This document shows positions 21,701-29,146 of a stretch of 64,000 nucleotides of DNA, in pieces. The notes beneath the pieces are model-generated. The model was not told where the DNA came from. It did not search any database and saw nothing but the letters and a program-made list of their open reading frames with translations. How positions within the stretch are numbered: the stretch's first letter is position 1; the number at the start of each line of letters is the position of its first letter. The DNA comes from Aureimonas sp. OT7 (GTDB taxonomy: Bacteria; Pseudomonadota; Alphaproteobacteria; Rhizobiales; Rhizobiaceae). A program made the position numbers and the translations under genes. The DNA is taken from assembly GCF_014844055.1 (NCBI RefSeq), contig NZ_CP062167.1:1069501-1133500 (forward strand), given 5' to 3'.

Positions 21701-21923
21701 GGGTTCCTCCCTGTTCGAATGCGTCGCGCGGCCTCCCGTACCTGGCCCTGGACAGCGTGTGTCCGGCCGCGACCCGATGCGAAGTCTTTCCGCTCCCGCC
21801 GTTCCTGTCCAACCCTTTCATCGCAGATGCTTTGCGGGTTCGCGCAAGTGGCGTGCCAGGGGCCGGTCGATTTGCGCTAGGATGCGCGTAGGCAGGACAG
21901 GCGAAAGGTGATGCGCTGGACCC
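21701..21923. promoter_or_regulatory. Divergent promoter region of transporter operon and two-component system
   Basis: 223 bp lie between the divergent binding-protein and histidine-kinase genes. The geometry makes it the natural target for the response regulator encoded downstream. I see no clean sigma-70 pair; TAGGAT (21878-21883) could be a -10 for the kinase gene. A T-loop-like GTTCGAAT near 21713 is not part of a tRNA. Confidence 0.4.
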
Positions 21924-23225
21924 ATGGCGACGATGCGATACAGTGATGCGGCGGAAGAAGTGCGACGGACGGCGCGCCGTCCCGCCATGCGGCACGAAGC
22001 GGTGTTCCGTCACCTTCTGCGTATTTCCCGCGCCATGGCCGGCCGGCTGGATTTCCAGTCCGCCATCCAGGCCGTCTCGCATGAGATGCAGGAGGTGCTG
22101 CCGCACGACCATCTGGACGTGTGCATCGTCCATCGCGACATGCATGTCGCCTATGAGGCGGGACTGCATACGGATTGGGGCCTGACGCCGGCCATGCACC
22201 CGGTGGTCGGCAGCCCGATCCGCGATCTCCTGATGGGCGTCGAGCCCTTCCTCATCAGCGACGATGCCGTGAACGATCCGCGCTTCTGCTTCGACGGCGC
22301 CTTCAACCACCCGATCCACGACCAGAACCTGCGCAGCCGGCTGCATGTGCCGCTGATCGTGCATGGCGACATCATCGGGGCGCTGTCCTGCTCGAAGCAC
22401 GACAAAGGGTTCTATCGCCGCACCGATATCCCGCTGGCGCAGCATCTGGCCGATACGCTGGCGCCTTACCTCTATGCCCTGCGCGCCGCCGAGGAGCTTC
22501 GCCGTTCCGCCATCGAGGAGGCCGCCGTGCGCGCCCGGGAAGAGGGCCTGCGGGAAGGGGCCCTGCGGCTGACGGAGGAGTTGGAGCACGAGCGCCAGCG
22601 GATCGGCATGGACCTGCACGACCAGACCCTGGCGGACCTGACGCGGATCGAGCGCCGCCTCGCCCGGCTGGAGGCGGTCGACGATGCCCGCAAGGGCGAG
22701 ATCGCTGCGCTGTCCGGAGCGATGCAGCGCTGCATGGCGGGCTTGCGCGAGATCATCGACGATGCCCGGCCCAACATCCTCGAACTGTTCGGCTTCGCCG
22801 ACGGGGTCGAGGATTTCCTGCAGCGAGCCCTCGGCGATTCCGGAAGCGGTATCGAGGGACGTTTCGTCGACCGCAGCGCCGGGGCCGTCGACCGGCTTGC
22901 GCCGGCCCTGCGCATCGCCTTGTTCCGCATCGTGCAGGAGGCCGTCAACAACGCCGTGCGGCATGCCGAACCGTCCCGCATCGAGGTGGAGGTGGAGGTG
23001 CGCATGGTGCCCGGCGGGCACCATGCGCTGTATATCGGTGTCCGGGACGATGGGGTGGGCTTCGATTCGCCGTTGCGCCGCCGACGTGCCGGCGGCATCC
23101 GCAACATGCAGACGCGGGCACGGCTGGTATCGGCCGAACTCGAGATCGAGCGGCGGAGCGACGGAACGGGAACGCAGGTCACCCTGTCGCTGGCTTTGGA
23201 GGAGGATGCCCGATGGAGGTCCTGA
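21924..23225 (+). CDS. Soluble GAF-domain histidine kinase (NarX/DegS-type)
   Basis: Sensor kinase without transmembrane segments, so it reads a cytoplasmic signal. An N-terminal GAF domain covers about residues 30-190 (conserved RSRLHVPLIVHGDIIGALSC). A coiled-coil linker rich in Glu/Arg follows. The HisKA_3 dimerisation helix carries the phospho-acceptor His232 in GMDLHDQTLADL. The HATPase_c domain has the N-box FRIVQEAVNNAVRHA and the G-box DDGVGFDSP. Length 433 residues. Its end overlaps the response-regulator gene by 13 bp. Being divergent from the sugar-type importer suggests it controls uptake in response to the imported compound or a derivative. Confidence 0.9.
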   Translation: MATMRYSDAAEEVRRTARRPAMRHEAVFRHLLRISRAMAGRLDFQSAIQAVSHEMQEVLPHDHLDVCIVHRDMHVAYEAGLHTDWGLTPAMHPVVGSPIRDLLMGVEPFLISDDAVNDPRFCFDGAFNHPIHDQNLRSRLHVPLIVHGDIIGALSCSKHDKGFYRRTDIPLAQHLADTLAPYLYALRAAEELRRSAIEEAAVRAREEGLREGALRLTEELEHERQRIGMDLHDQTLADLTRIERRLARLEAVDDARKGEIAALSGAMQRCMAGLREIIDDARPNILELFGFADGVEDFLQRALGDSGSGIEGRFVDRSAGAVDRLAPALRIALFRIVQEAVNNAVRHAEPSRIEVEVEVRMVPGGHHALYIGVRDDGVGFDSPLRRRRAGGIRNMQTRARLVSAELEIERRSDGTGTQVTLSLALEEDARWRS

Positions 23226-23932
23226 TCGTGGAGGACGATGCCGTCCACCGGGCGTTCCTGCGCGACGTGATCGCGGCTGCGCTGCCCGACAGCAGCCTTT
23301 ACGAAGCCTCCGACGGCGAAGAAGGCGAGGCGATCGCCCGGCGCCTCGGCGCGCGCAACGTGGTGGTGGACCTGCAGATGCCCCGGCGCACCGGCGTCGA
23401 CATGGCCCGCACGCTGTGGCGCGAGCGGCCGGACACGGCGATCATGTTCTGGTCCAACTATGCCGACGAAGCCTATGTGCGCGGCGTTTCGCGCATCGTA
23501 CCGCCCGGCGCGGCCTACGGCTATGTACTCAAATCCGCTTCCGAGGAACGACTGACCCTGGCGGTGCGCGGGATCTTCGTGGAAGGCCAATGCGTCATCG
23601 ACCGCGAAATCCGCACGGTGCAGCAAAAGGCCGCCAGCCATTTCGAGGGGTTGTCGGACGTCGAATACGAGATTCTGGTGGACGTCGCGCTGGGCCTGAC
23701 GGACCGGCTGATCGCGGAGCGGCGCGGTCTGTCGTTGCGCAGCGTGCAGAACCGGCTGCAGCAGGTTTACGACAAGCTCGGCATCTATGGCGAGGACATG
23801 CCCGCTGAAGCGATCAATTTCCGGACGCGGGCCGTAAGCCTTGCACTGCTGCGGCGGCTTATCAACCGCTCGGGCCTGGAAGAGGCCGAAGCGGACCTTG
23901 CGCGCTGGTTGAAAGGCCGGTCCCGGCGCTGA
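23213..23932 (+). CDS. Response regulator with REC and LuxR-type HTH domains
   Basis: Cognate partner of the GAF histidine kinase. The start ATG follows GGAGGAGG and lies inside the kinase gene. The receiver domain has the acidic pocket E7-D8-D9, phospho-acceptor Asp53 (VVVDLQMP), switch Ser81 and Lys107. A LuxR/NarL-type helix-turn-helix covers about residues 145-191 (ALGLTDRLIAERRGLSLRSV). It then continues with an unusual helical tail of some 45 residues (195-239), which NarL-type regulators normally lack. Total length 239 residues. Likely target: the divergent transporter promoter, by position only. Confidence 0.88.
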   Translation: MEVLIVEDDAVHRAFLRDVIAAALPDSSLYEASDGEEGEAIARRLGARNVVVDLQMPRRTGVDMARTLWRERPDTAIMFWSNYADEAYVRGVSRIVPPGAAYGYVLKSASEERLTLAVRGIFVEGQCVIDREIRTVQQKAASHFEGLSDVEYEILVDVALGLTDRLIAERRGLSLRSVQNRLQQVYDKLGIYGEDMPAEAINFRTRAVSLALLRRLINRSGLEEAEADLARWLKGRSRR

Positions 23933-23935
23933 CGC

Positions 23936-24619
23936 TCAGCCGGACAGGGCATGTGCGCGGAAGAGTTCGATGGCCATGGCGTCGGCGTGTTCGCGGTGCG
24001 ACTGAAGCGCCTGTGTCGCCAGGGACTCGTCCCCCGACACGAGAACATCCACAAGGCGGCGATGCTCCATATTGGAGCGGACGGGCAGGGGGCGATACGG
24101 AACGATGGCCATGCGCGCCCGAAACTGCTCGGCCCAATAGGTCCTCAGAGTCGCCTGCAGGCGCTCATTGCCGCTGGCCTCCGTGATCGCCCAGTGAAAC
24201 GCGTCGTCGAGTTCCGACCAGCCGGCGACATCCTCCTTCTCGGTCGCGCGCTCCATCGCCGTCATCAACTGGTTCAGCCGCGCGTGTACTCCGGGCGCAA
24301 GCCCTTCGCGCGCGACGATCCGGCAGGCCATGGCCTCGAGCGCCGAGAACACTTCGTAGATCTGCATCAGGTCCTTCAGCGACTGCCGGCGCACCGTCAT
24401 CCCACGGCGCGGACGGATATCGATCAGATGCTCGCCCTCCAGCATGATCAGGGCCTCGCGCACCGGTGTCCGGCTCATCGACAGAAGCGAGGCTACCTCC
24501 GATTCAAGCAGAGTCGTTCCCGGCGCCAGATGCCCGAGCAATATCCTTTGCCGCAGGCTTTCGTAGGCCCGCTCGCGCGCTGAGGCCGTCCCACGCTGCT
24601 CATGCTCGACACTTGTCAT
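23936..24619 (-). CDS. GntR-family regulator with FCD ligand-binding domain
   Basis: Winged-helix repressor of the FadR/FCD subgroup, 227 residues. The N-terminal HTH (about residues 10-80) includes LESEVASLLSMSRTPVREAL. The C-terminal all-helical FCD domain (about 90-215) usually binds an organic acid, with metal-ligand histidines such as those in SHREHADAM near the end. It is divergent from a tricarboxylate transporter operon, and an ATGTATACAT palindrome lies 20 bp before its start codon. The simplest reading is that it represses both itself and the transporter until a carboxylate ligand binds. Confidence 0.92.
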   Translation of the reverse strand: MTSVEHEQRGTASARERAYESLRQRILLGHLAPGTTLLESEVASLLSMSRTPVREALIMLEGEHLIDIRPRRGMTVRRQSLKDLMQIYEVFSALEAMACRIVAREGLAPGVHARLNQLMTAMERATEKEDVAGWSELDDAFHWAITEASGNERLQATLRTYWAEQFRARMAIVPYRPLPVRSNMEHRRLVDVLVSGDESLATQALQSHREHADAMAIELFRAHALSG

Positions 24620-24638
24620 CGCCGAAATTCAATCCACG

Positions 24639-24676
24639 ATGTATACATTGACAAGATGGTACGTACTAAGGATAGT
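24639..24676 (+). promoter_or_regulatory. Candidate promoter and GntR operator of the tct operon
   Basis: The perfect palindrome ATGTATACAT (24639-24648) overlaps a consensus -35 TTGACA (24648-24653). With a 17-bp spacer this is followed by GATAGT (24671-24676), a 4/6 match to the -10 consensus. The palindrome fits the general GTATAC core bound by FCD-type GntR regulators. Confidence 0.6.
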
Positions 24677-24736
24677 TCTTGGCAAGAGGCCGAAACAGGC
24701 CCGCAGGAAACGGTCAGCGGCGACAGGTCGCCATCA

Positions 24737-24758
24737 ATGTATCCATTGTATGGGTACA
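24737..24758 (+). promoter_or_regulatory. Second GntR operator-like site before tctC
   Basis: ATGTATCCAT (24737-24746) matches the upstream palindrome ATGTATACAT at 9 of 10 positions, and is followed by a TGTA-N4-TACA inverted repeat (24747-24758). It lies 98 bp downstream of the first copy and directly before the tctC ribosome binding site, a spacing that would allow a repression loop or a roadblock. Confidence 0.5.
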
Positions 24759-24770
24759 CGCGGAGGTATC

Positions 24771-25748
24771 ATGCACAGACGGACATTTATCGCATCCTCG
24801 CTCCTGGCGCTGATGGCAGCCGGCGTTCTGCCGGCCGCGGCCCAGTCGGATTTTCCGCAGCGCCCGATCCAGATGATCGTGCCGTGGGGTGCCGGCGGCG
24901 GGACCGACGCGGTCGGCCGCATCGTCGCCACGCTGCTGCAGCAGGAACTCGGCGTGCCGATAAACGTCGTCAACCGCACCGGCGGCTCGGGCGTGGTCGG
25001 GCATAGCGCCATCGCCAATGCCCGCCCGGACGGCTACACGATCGGCATCATGACGATCGAGATCGACATGATGCACTGGATGGGCCTGACCCAGATGACC
25101 TATGAGGATTTCGACATCCTCGCCATGATGAATTCCGATCCGGCCGGCCTGATGGTATCGGCGGATTCTCCCTATCAGGATGCGCCGGCTCTTCTGGCGG
25201 CCATCAAGCAACAGCCCGCCGGCACCTTCAAGGCCTCGGGCACGGGGCAGGGCGGCATCTGGCATCTCGGCCTTGCCGGCTGGCTGCTGTCGCACGATCT
25301 GGCGCCGAACCACGTCACCTTCGTACCCAGCCAGGGAGCGGCTTCCGGGATCACCGATATGGTGGCCGGCGGCGTCGACCTGATCCCCTCGTCGCTTGCC
25401 GAGGGGCGCTCCATGATCGAGGCCGGCCGCGTCAAGGCGCTCGGCACCATGTCGGAAAGCCGGCAGGAGGCCTTCCCCGACGTGCCGACGATCAAGGAGG
25501 CGCTGGATTCGGACTGGACCCTGTCCGTCTGGCGCACCGTTGCCGCGCCCAAGGGCCTTCCCGACGATGTGAAGGCCAAGCTCGAGGCGGCCCTGGAGAA
25601 GGTCTACAACACCGACGAGTACCAGACCTTCATGCGCGACCGTGGCTTCGGCGTCCGCTGGGCCGGTGGCGCGGAAGCCACCCAGATCGTCGCGCAGGAC
25701 GATGCGACGCTCGGCGAAGTGATGAAGAAGGCCGGGCTCGCCAAGTAG
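24771..25748 (+). CDS. tctC: Tripartite tricarboxylate transporter receptor (TctC/Bug family)
   Basis: Periplasmic solute receptor for a TctABC-type secondary carboxylate transporter. The start MHRRTFIASSLLALMAAGVL follows GGAGG; the 44 codons of open frame upstream are not conserved. The signal peptide ends near PAAAQS. Typical Bug-family segments are FPQRPIQMIVPWGAGGGTDA at the mature N-terminus and NVVNRTGGSGVVGHSAIANA. Length 325 residues. The ligand, a di- or tricarboxylate in characterised relatives, is not defined by sequence. It is followed by a broken tctB and an intact tctA, and is presumably controlled by the divergent GntR regulator. Confidence 0.92.
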   Translation: MHRRTFIASSLLALMAAGVLPAAAQSDFPQRPIQMIVPWGAGGGTDAVGRIVATLLQQELGVPINVVNRTGGSGVVGHSAIANARPDGYTIGIMTIEIDMMHWMGLTQMTYEDFDILAMMNSDPAGLMVSADSPYQDAPALLAAIKQQPAGTFKASGTGQGGIWHLGLAGWLLSHDLAPNHVTFVPSQGAASGITDMVAGGVDLIPSSLAEGRSMIEAGRVKALGTMSESRQEAFPDVPTIKEALDSDWTLSVWRTVAAPKGLPDDVKAKLEAALEKVYNTDEYQTFMRDRGFGVRWAGGAEATQIVAQDDATLGEVMKKAGLAK

Positions 25749-25784
25749 CGGGCCCTTCTTCGCGGTTACCACCGGGGTTCAGGC

Positions 25785-26261
25785 ATGATCAGATTGAGCG
25801 AATTCCAGCTCGGCGTCCTTACCGCCGTGCTGGCCGCAGGGTTGCTCTATGCATCGAGCGCCTTCGCCCCCATACCGGGGCAGGACTACGGCGCCGGGAC
25901 CATGCCGCGGCTGATCGCCTGGTGCGGCATCGCGCTCGGGCTTTACATGATGGCGATGAGCTTCAGGACGCTGCCGGCGGCCCTGAAGCCGCATCTGTCC
26001 GAGTGGACGGGGTCACGCCGCTCGGTGCTGTCGGCGCTGGCGGTGCTGGCCGTCATCCTGTTCTATATTTTCTTCTCGTAAACGCTCGGCTTCATCCCCA
26101 CCAGCTTCATCGGCCTGTTCGCGCTGATGCTGGCACTGGGCAGCCGGGCGCATATCGCGGCGCTGGCCAGCATCGCGACGACGCTCGTCGTCTACTACGC
26201 CTTCTCACGCATGCTCCTGGTGCCGCTGCCGCGCACCGAATGGCTCTCGTTCCTCGGGTGA
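25785..26261 (+). pseudogene. tctB: TctB, small membrane subunit, interrupted by an in-frame TAA
   Basis: Small four-helix subunit of the tripartite tricarboxylate transporter. The frame from ATG 25785 encodes 98 residues with two to three hydrophobic helices and stops at TAA (26079-26081) in the middle of the third helix (AVILFYIFFS). The same frame then continues without a break for 59 codons (TLGFIPTSFIGLFALML, then LLVPLPRTEWLSFLG) to TGA at 26259, giving exactly the expected family C-terminus and length (about 158). The single stop codon therefore splits an otherwise normal tctB. It is either a true nonsense mutation or a base-call error. tctA begins 4 bp after the downstream TGA. Confidence 0.85.
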
Positions 26262-26265
26262 TTCC

Positions 26266-27765
26266 ATGATGATTATCGAACAGGCGGCGGCCCTCGTCTT
26301 CCAGCCCTATGTTCTGGGCGTGATCCTGCTGTCGGCCATCTTCGGCATGTTCGTCGGGGCCATCCCCGGGCTGACGGCCACCATGGCGACCGCCCTGCTG
26401 GTGCCGCTGACCTTCTTCATGGAACCGGTGCCGGCCATCGCCGCCATCGTGACGGCGACGGCGATGGCCATCTTTGCCGGCGATATACCGGCCGCGATGC
26501 TGCGCATGCCCGGAACGCCCGCCAATGCCGCCTATGTCGAAGACGCCTACCGCATGACGGTCAGCGGAAGGGGCGATGACGCCCTCGGGGCGGCGCTTGT
26601 GTTTTCGGCCATCGGCGGGCTGTTCGGGTCCATCGTCCTGATGACCCTGTCGCCTGTGCTGGCGGAGATCGCGCTGAAATTCAGCTCCGAGGAATATTTC
26701 TTTCTGGTTCTGCTGGGGCTGTCCTGTGCCGTCTTCGTGTCGCCGGGTTCGCCGACGCGTGGCCTGATCTCGCTGCTCATCGGCCTGTTCTTCGCCACCA
26801 TCGGCATCGACAATCCGTCGGGAGAGCCGCGCTTCGCCTTCGGCAACGTCGAACTGATGGCTGGCATCCAGTTCATTCCGGCGATGATCGGCCTGTTCGC
26901 CGTGTCGGAGGTGCTGCGCACCGTGACGTCGACGACGCCGCGCGGCGTGGTGCCCAGGATGGACGGCGGGGGCATCTTCAAGTCGCAGTGGAAGAACCTG
27001 AAGACCTACCCGGTGCAGGCGGCGCGGGGCAGCATAACGGGCACGGCGCTTGGTATCCTGCCGGGGGCCGGCGCCGATATCGCCGCCTGGATATCCTACG
27101 CCATTTCCAAACGTTTCTCGAAGCACAGGGAAAAATTCGGCAAGGGCCATGTCGAGGGCCTGGTTGAGGCCGGTTCGGCGAACAATTCGTCCGTCAGCGG
27201 CGCCTGGATCCCCGCTCTCGTGTTCGGCATCCCGGGTGATTCCATCACCGCCATCGTGATCGGCGTGCTGTATGTGAAGGGCATCAACCCCGGCCCCGCG
27301 ATCTTCATCAACGATCCGTCGTCGATCTACGCGATCTTCATCGTCTTCCTGGTGGCCAACATCATCATGTTGCCCCTCGGCTGGCTGGCGATCCGTGGCG
27401 CGCGGCCGATCCTGTCGATCCCGCCGGCAATGCTGATGCCGATGATCCTGATGTTCTGCATCGTCGGGGCGTTCGCCATCAACAACTCCATGGCCGGCAT
27501 CGTCATGATGCTGTTCTTCGGACTGCTGGGCTTCTTCATGGAAGAGAACGACATTCCCATCGCCCCCGCCATCCTGGGCCTGGTGCTCGGCCCCATGCTG
27601 GAGCAGAACTTCATCTCTTCGATGATCAAGGCGGACGGCAACCCGATGGGCTTCTTCGAGCGGCCGATCGCGGCCGGCCTCGGCGTCTTTACGATCCTGG
27701 TCTGGCTTCTGCCGCTGGCCCTGTGGGCCTGGCGTCAGGCGCACCGGCCCGCGCGGGCGGCCTGA
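26266..27765 (+). CDS. tctA: Tripartite tricarboxylate transporter large permease TctA
   Basis: Large polytopic permease (about 11-12 helices, 499 residues) that couples carboxylate uptake to an ion gradient. Recognisable TctA segments include GAIPGLTATMATALLVPLTF, the AAMLRMPGTPANAA loop, GILPGAGADIAAWISYAI and the second-repeat PALVFGIPGDSITAIVIG, matching the family's internal duplication. It is intact even though the small subunit gene upstream is interrupted. Its stop codon lies in a 14-bp tandem repeat, and the next gene (HPr) is convergent. Confidence 0.93.
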   Translation: MMIIEQAAALVFQPYVLGVILLSAIFGMFVGAIPGLTATMATALLVPLTFFMEPVPAIAAIVTATAMAIFAGDIPAAMLRMPGTPANAAYVEDAYRMTVSGRGDDALGAALVFSAIGGLFGSIVLMTLSPVLAEIALKFSSEEYFFLVLLGLSCAVFVSPGSPTRGLISLLIGLFFATIGIDNPSGEPRFAFGNVELMAGIQFIPAMIGLFAVSEVLRTVTSTTPRGVVPRMDGGGIFKSQWKNLKTYPVQAARGSITGTALGILPGAGADIAAWISYAISKRFSKHREKFGKGHVEGLVEAGSANNSSVSGAWIPALVFGIPGDSITAIVIGVLYVKGINPGPAIFINDPSSIYAIFIVFLVANIIMLPLGWLAIRGARPILSIPPAMLMPMILMFCIVGAFAINNSMAGIVMMLFFGLLGFFMEENDIPIAPAILGLVLGPMLEQNFISSMIKADGNPMGFFERPIAAGLGVFTILVWLLPLALWAWRQAHRPARAA

Positions 27766-27796
27766 GCGGGTGGCCCTGAGCGGGCAGCCTGAGCGC
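27761..27796. repeat. 14-bp tandem repeat across the tctA stop codon
   Basis: CCTGAGCGGG occurs at 27761 and 27775 and in shortened form (CCTGAGCG) at 27789, a strict 14-bp period. The tctA stop TGA is inside the first copy. The repeat fills most of the 37-bp gap to the convergent HPr gene. Confidence 0.8.
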
Positions 27797-27802
27797 CTCT
27801 GC

Positions 27803-28114
27803 TCAGCAGTCCTCGCCGAAGCGATTGGCGACGAGGTCGGCGATCGCCTCTATGGCGCCCTCGGCCTCCGGCCCGGTGGCCGTCACCTCGATCGTGCTGC
27901 CCTGGCTGGCCGCCAGCATCATCAGGCCCATGATGGATCGCCCGCCGACCGAGAAGCCGTCGCGGCTGATCGTCAATTCGGCGTCGAAGCCCTCGGCGGT
28001 CTGGACGAACTTGGCGGACGCGCGCGCATGCAGCCCGCGCTTGTTGATGATGGACAAGGTCCTCGATGTTGCGATTGTGGCCGGGCCCGGTTGCGTCACA
28101 GCATCGACCATCAT
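27803..28114 (-). CDS. ptsH: Phosphocarrier protein HPr (NPr-type)
   Basis: Phosphocarrier of the nitrogen-type PTS, which in alphaproteobacteria is regulatory rather than sugar-transporting. The active-site His29 lies in KRGLHARASAKF. The regulatory serine (Ser60) is in VGGRSIMGLMML, the site phosphorylated by HprK. It is 103 residues long, with an N-terminal extension of about 15 residues relative to enteric HPr; an alternative ATG is the second codon. It is the last gene of the minus-strand cluster EIIA-Man, HPr and follows the EIIA stop codon immediately. The serine kinase HprK is encoded just upstream. Confidence 0.94.
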   Translation of the reverse strand: MMVDAVTQPGPATIATSRTLSIINKRGLHARASAKFVQTAEGFDAELTISRDGFSVGGRSIMGLMMLAASQGSTIEVTATGPEAEGAIEAIADLVANRFGEDC

Positions 28115-28516
28115 CTATTTCCCTGCGAGAATGCGGCTTGCCACCGCTATGTACTTGCGGCCGGCCTCCTGCGCTTCGACCAGCGCGGCTTCCATGGGAC
28201 GGTTCTCCCGAACGCGGGCAAGCTTGATCAGCATCGGCAGGTTGACGCCGGCCAATACGTCGACATTCCCCTCGTCCATCACGGAGATGGCAAGGTTGGA
28301 CGGGGTGCCGCCGAACATGTCGGTGAGAATGATGACGCCATCGCCTTTCTCGGCGGCGCGCACGGCGGTGACGATGTCCTCACGTCGCTGCTCCATGTCG
28401 TCGTCCGGTCCGATCGATACCGTCTCGAAAGCCTCCTGCGGACCTACGACATGCTCCACAGCGGCCTTGAACTCCTTGGCGAGTTGGCCGTGGGTTACGA
28501 GAACCAGTCCGATCAT
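28115..28516 (-). CDS. PTS EIIA component, mannose (EIIA-Man) family
   Basis: Regulatory EIIA protein of the mannose-family fold, phosphorylated by HPr. The start MIGLVLVTHGQLAKEF puts the active-site His9 in the standard place; the open frame extends 30 codons upstream without conservation. Other family features are GVIILTDMFGGTPSNLAI and a hydrophobic GVNLPMLIKLARVR helix. Length 133 residues. No EIIB or EIIC is encoded nearby, so the protein is a phosphorylation-state sensor rather than part of a sugar permease. Relatives in rhizobia and Brucella affect virulence, carbon use and polymer storage. Confidence 0.93.
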   Translation of the reverse strand: MIGLVLVTHGQLAKEFKAAVEHVVGPQEAFETVSIGPDDDMEQRREDIVTAVRAAEKGDGVIILTDMFGGTPSNLAISVMDEGNVDVLAGVNLPMLIKLARVRENRPMEAALVEAQEAGRKYIAVASRILAGK

Positions 28517-28720
28517 GCTTGTCGATAGTCTCCACGCTTGCGCAATTCCGAGGCAGCCTTCGATTGTGCGCCTGCTTCCTGCGGGCCGCAAGATGCCGGA
28601 CGACAACAGATGGAATTATTCGAGATTACAACGAAAATTGATGCAAACCGCCCTTTCGCGGGTGTTCTCGGCGCCGCACGGGCGGCGCGATTTGTGTGCG
28701 GTGCAACCTTAAGTTTCAGG
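28517..28720 (-). promoter_or_regulatory. Spacer between hprK and the EIIA-Man gene
   Basis: This 204-bp gap holds a perfect 7-bp hairpin (GCGCCGC 28671-28677, GCGGCGC 28682-28688) shortly after the hprK stop codon, without a T-tract. Beyond it comes a more AT-rich stretch (28607-28645) that could hold the promoter of the EIIA-HPr pair. No coding sequence is supported here. Confidence 0.35.
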
Positions 28721-29146
28721 TTACCCCAGCACTTCGAGGATGATTTCCGCGCCAAGCGTCGCCTCCCGGCTGTGCAGATGCACCTGGCGAATCGGTAGGC
28801 CGCACAATTCGGCGGTGGGCAGGTCCGGCAGGCGGGGAGGCTCCGTCGACAGGGTCGCGACCAGCGATATCTCCGCTTCGGGCAGGGTGGCCTGCTGAAC
28901 GATGCCGACACCGGAAATTTCCAGAAGCCCGGCGATGGAGGCCGGCGATACACCGACCAGCCGGTCGCCTTCCCGTCGCAGCAGAACCTGATCGTCGGCC
29001 ACGAGGGCGGCTTGCCGTCCCTCGCGGCGGGCCAGGCGGATCAGACAGAGCGCCAGGGCCGATTTGCCGGACCGCGCCGCTCCGAGGATCAGGACACCCC
29101 GACCGTCGATGGCGACGAGGCACCCATGCCGGTTGCCGCCGCTCAT
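28721..29146 (-). CDS. hprK: Short alphaproteobacterial HPr kinase/phosphorylase
   Basis: Serine kinase/phosphorylase acting on HPr. Alphaproteobacterial forms lack the N-terminal domain of Gram-positive HprK; this one has 141 residues and consists only of the catalytic core. The P-loop is GAARSGKS (residues 22-29), and the catalytic Asp pair is in VADDQVLL (51-52). The HprK signature that usually reads EIRGLGI appears here as EISGVGI, so the arginine is missing. The start codon overlaps the sensor kinase stop by 4 bp, so hprK is translationally coupled to chvG, the usual arrangement in this order. The lost arginine could affect activity. Confidence 0.87.
   Translation of the reverse strand: MSGGNRHGCLVAIDGRGVLILGAARSGKSALALCLIRLARREGRQAALVADDQVLLRREGDRLVGVSPASIAGLLEISGVGIVQQATLPEAEISLVATLSTEPPRLPDLPTAELCGLPIRQVHLHSREATLGAEIILEVLG

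Noticed and set aside
21711..21725. T-loop-like GTTCGAAT upstream of the binding-protein gene, considered as a tRNA remnant or attachment site
   Set aside because: No acceptor, D or anticodon arms can be folded around it, and no repeat of it is seen elsewhere.
25922..26269. 115-codon frame overlapping tctB in another frame
   Set aside because: The TctB pattern continues in the original frame past the TAA; the alternative frame is Arg/Gly-rich shadow sequence, so this is a nonsense codon and not a frameshift.
28538..28798. 86-codon plus-strand frame across the hprK-EIIA gap
   Set aside because: Overlaps the end of hprK, lacks a ribosome site, and the translation has no recognisable features.
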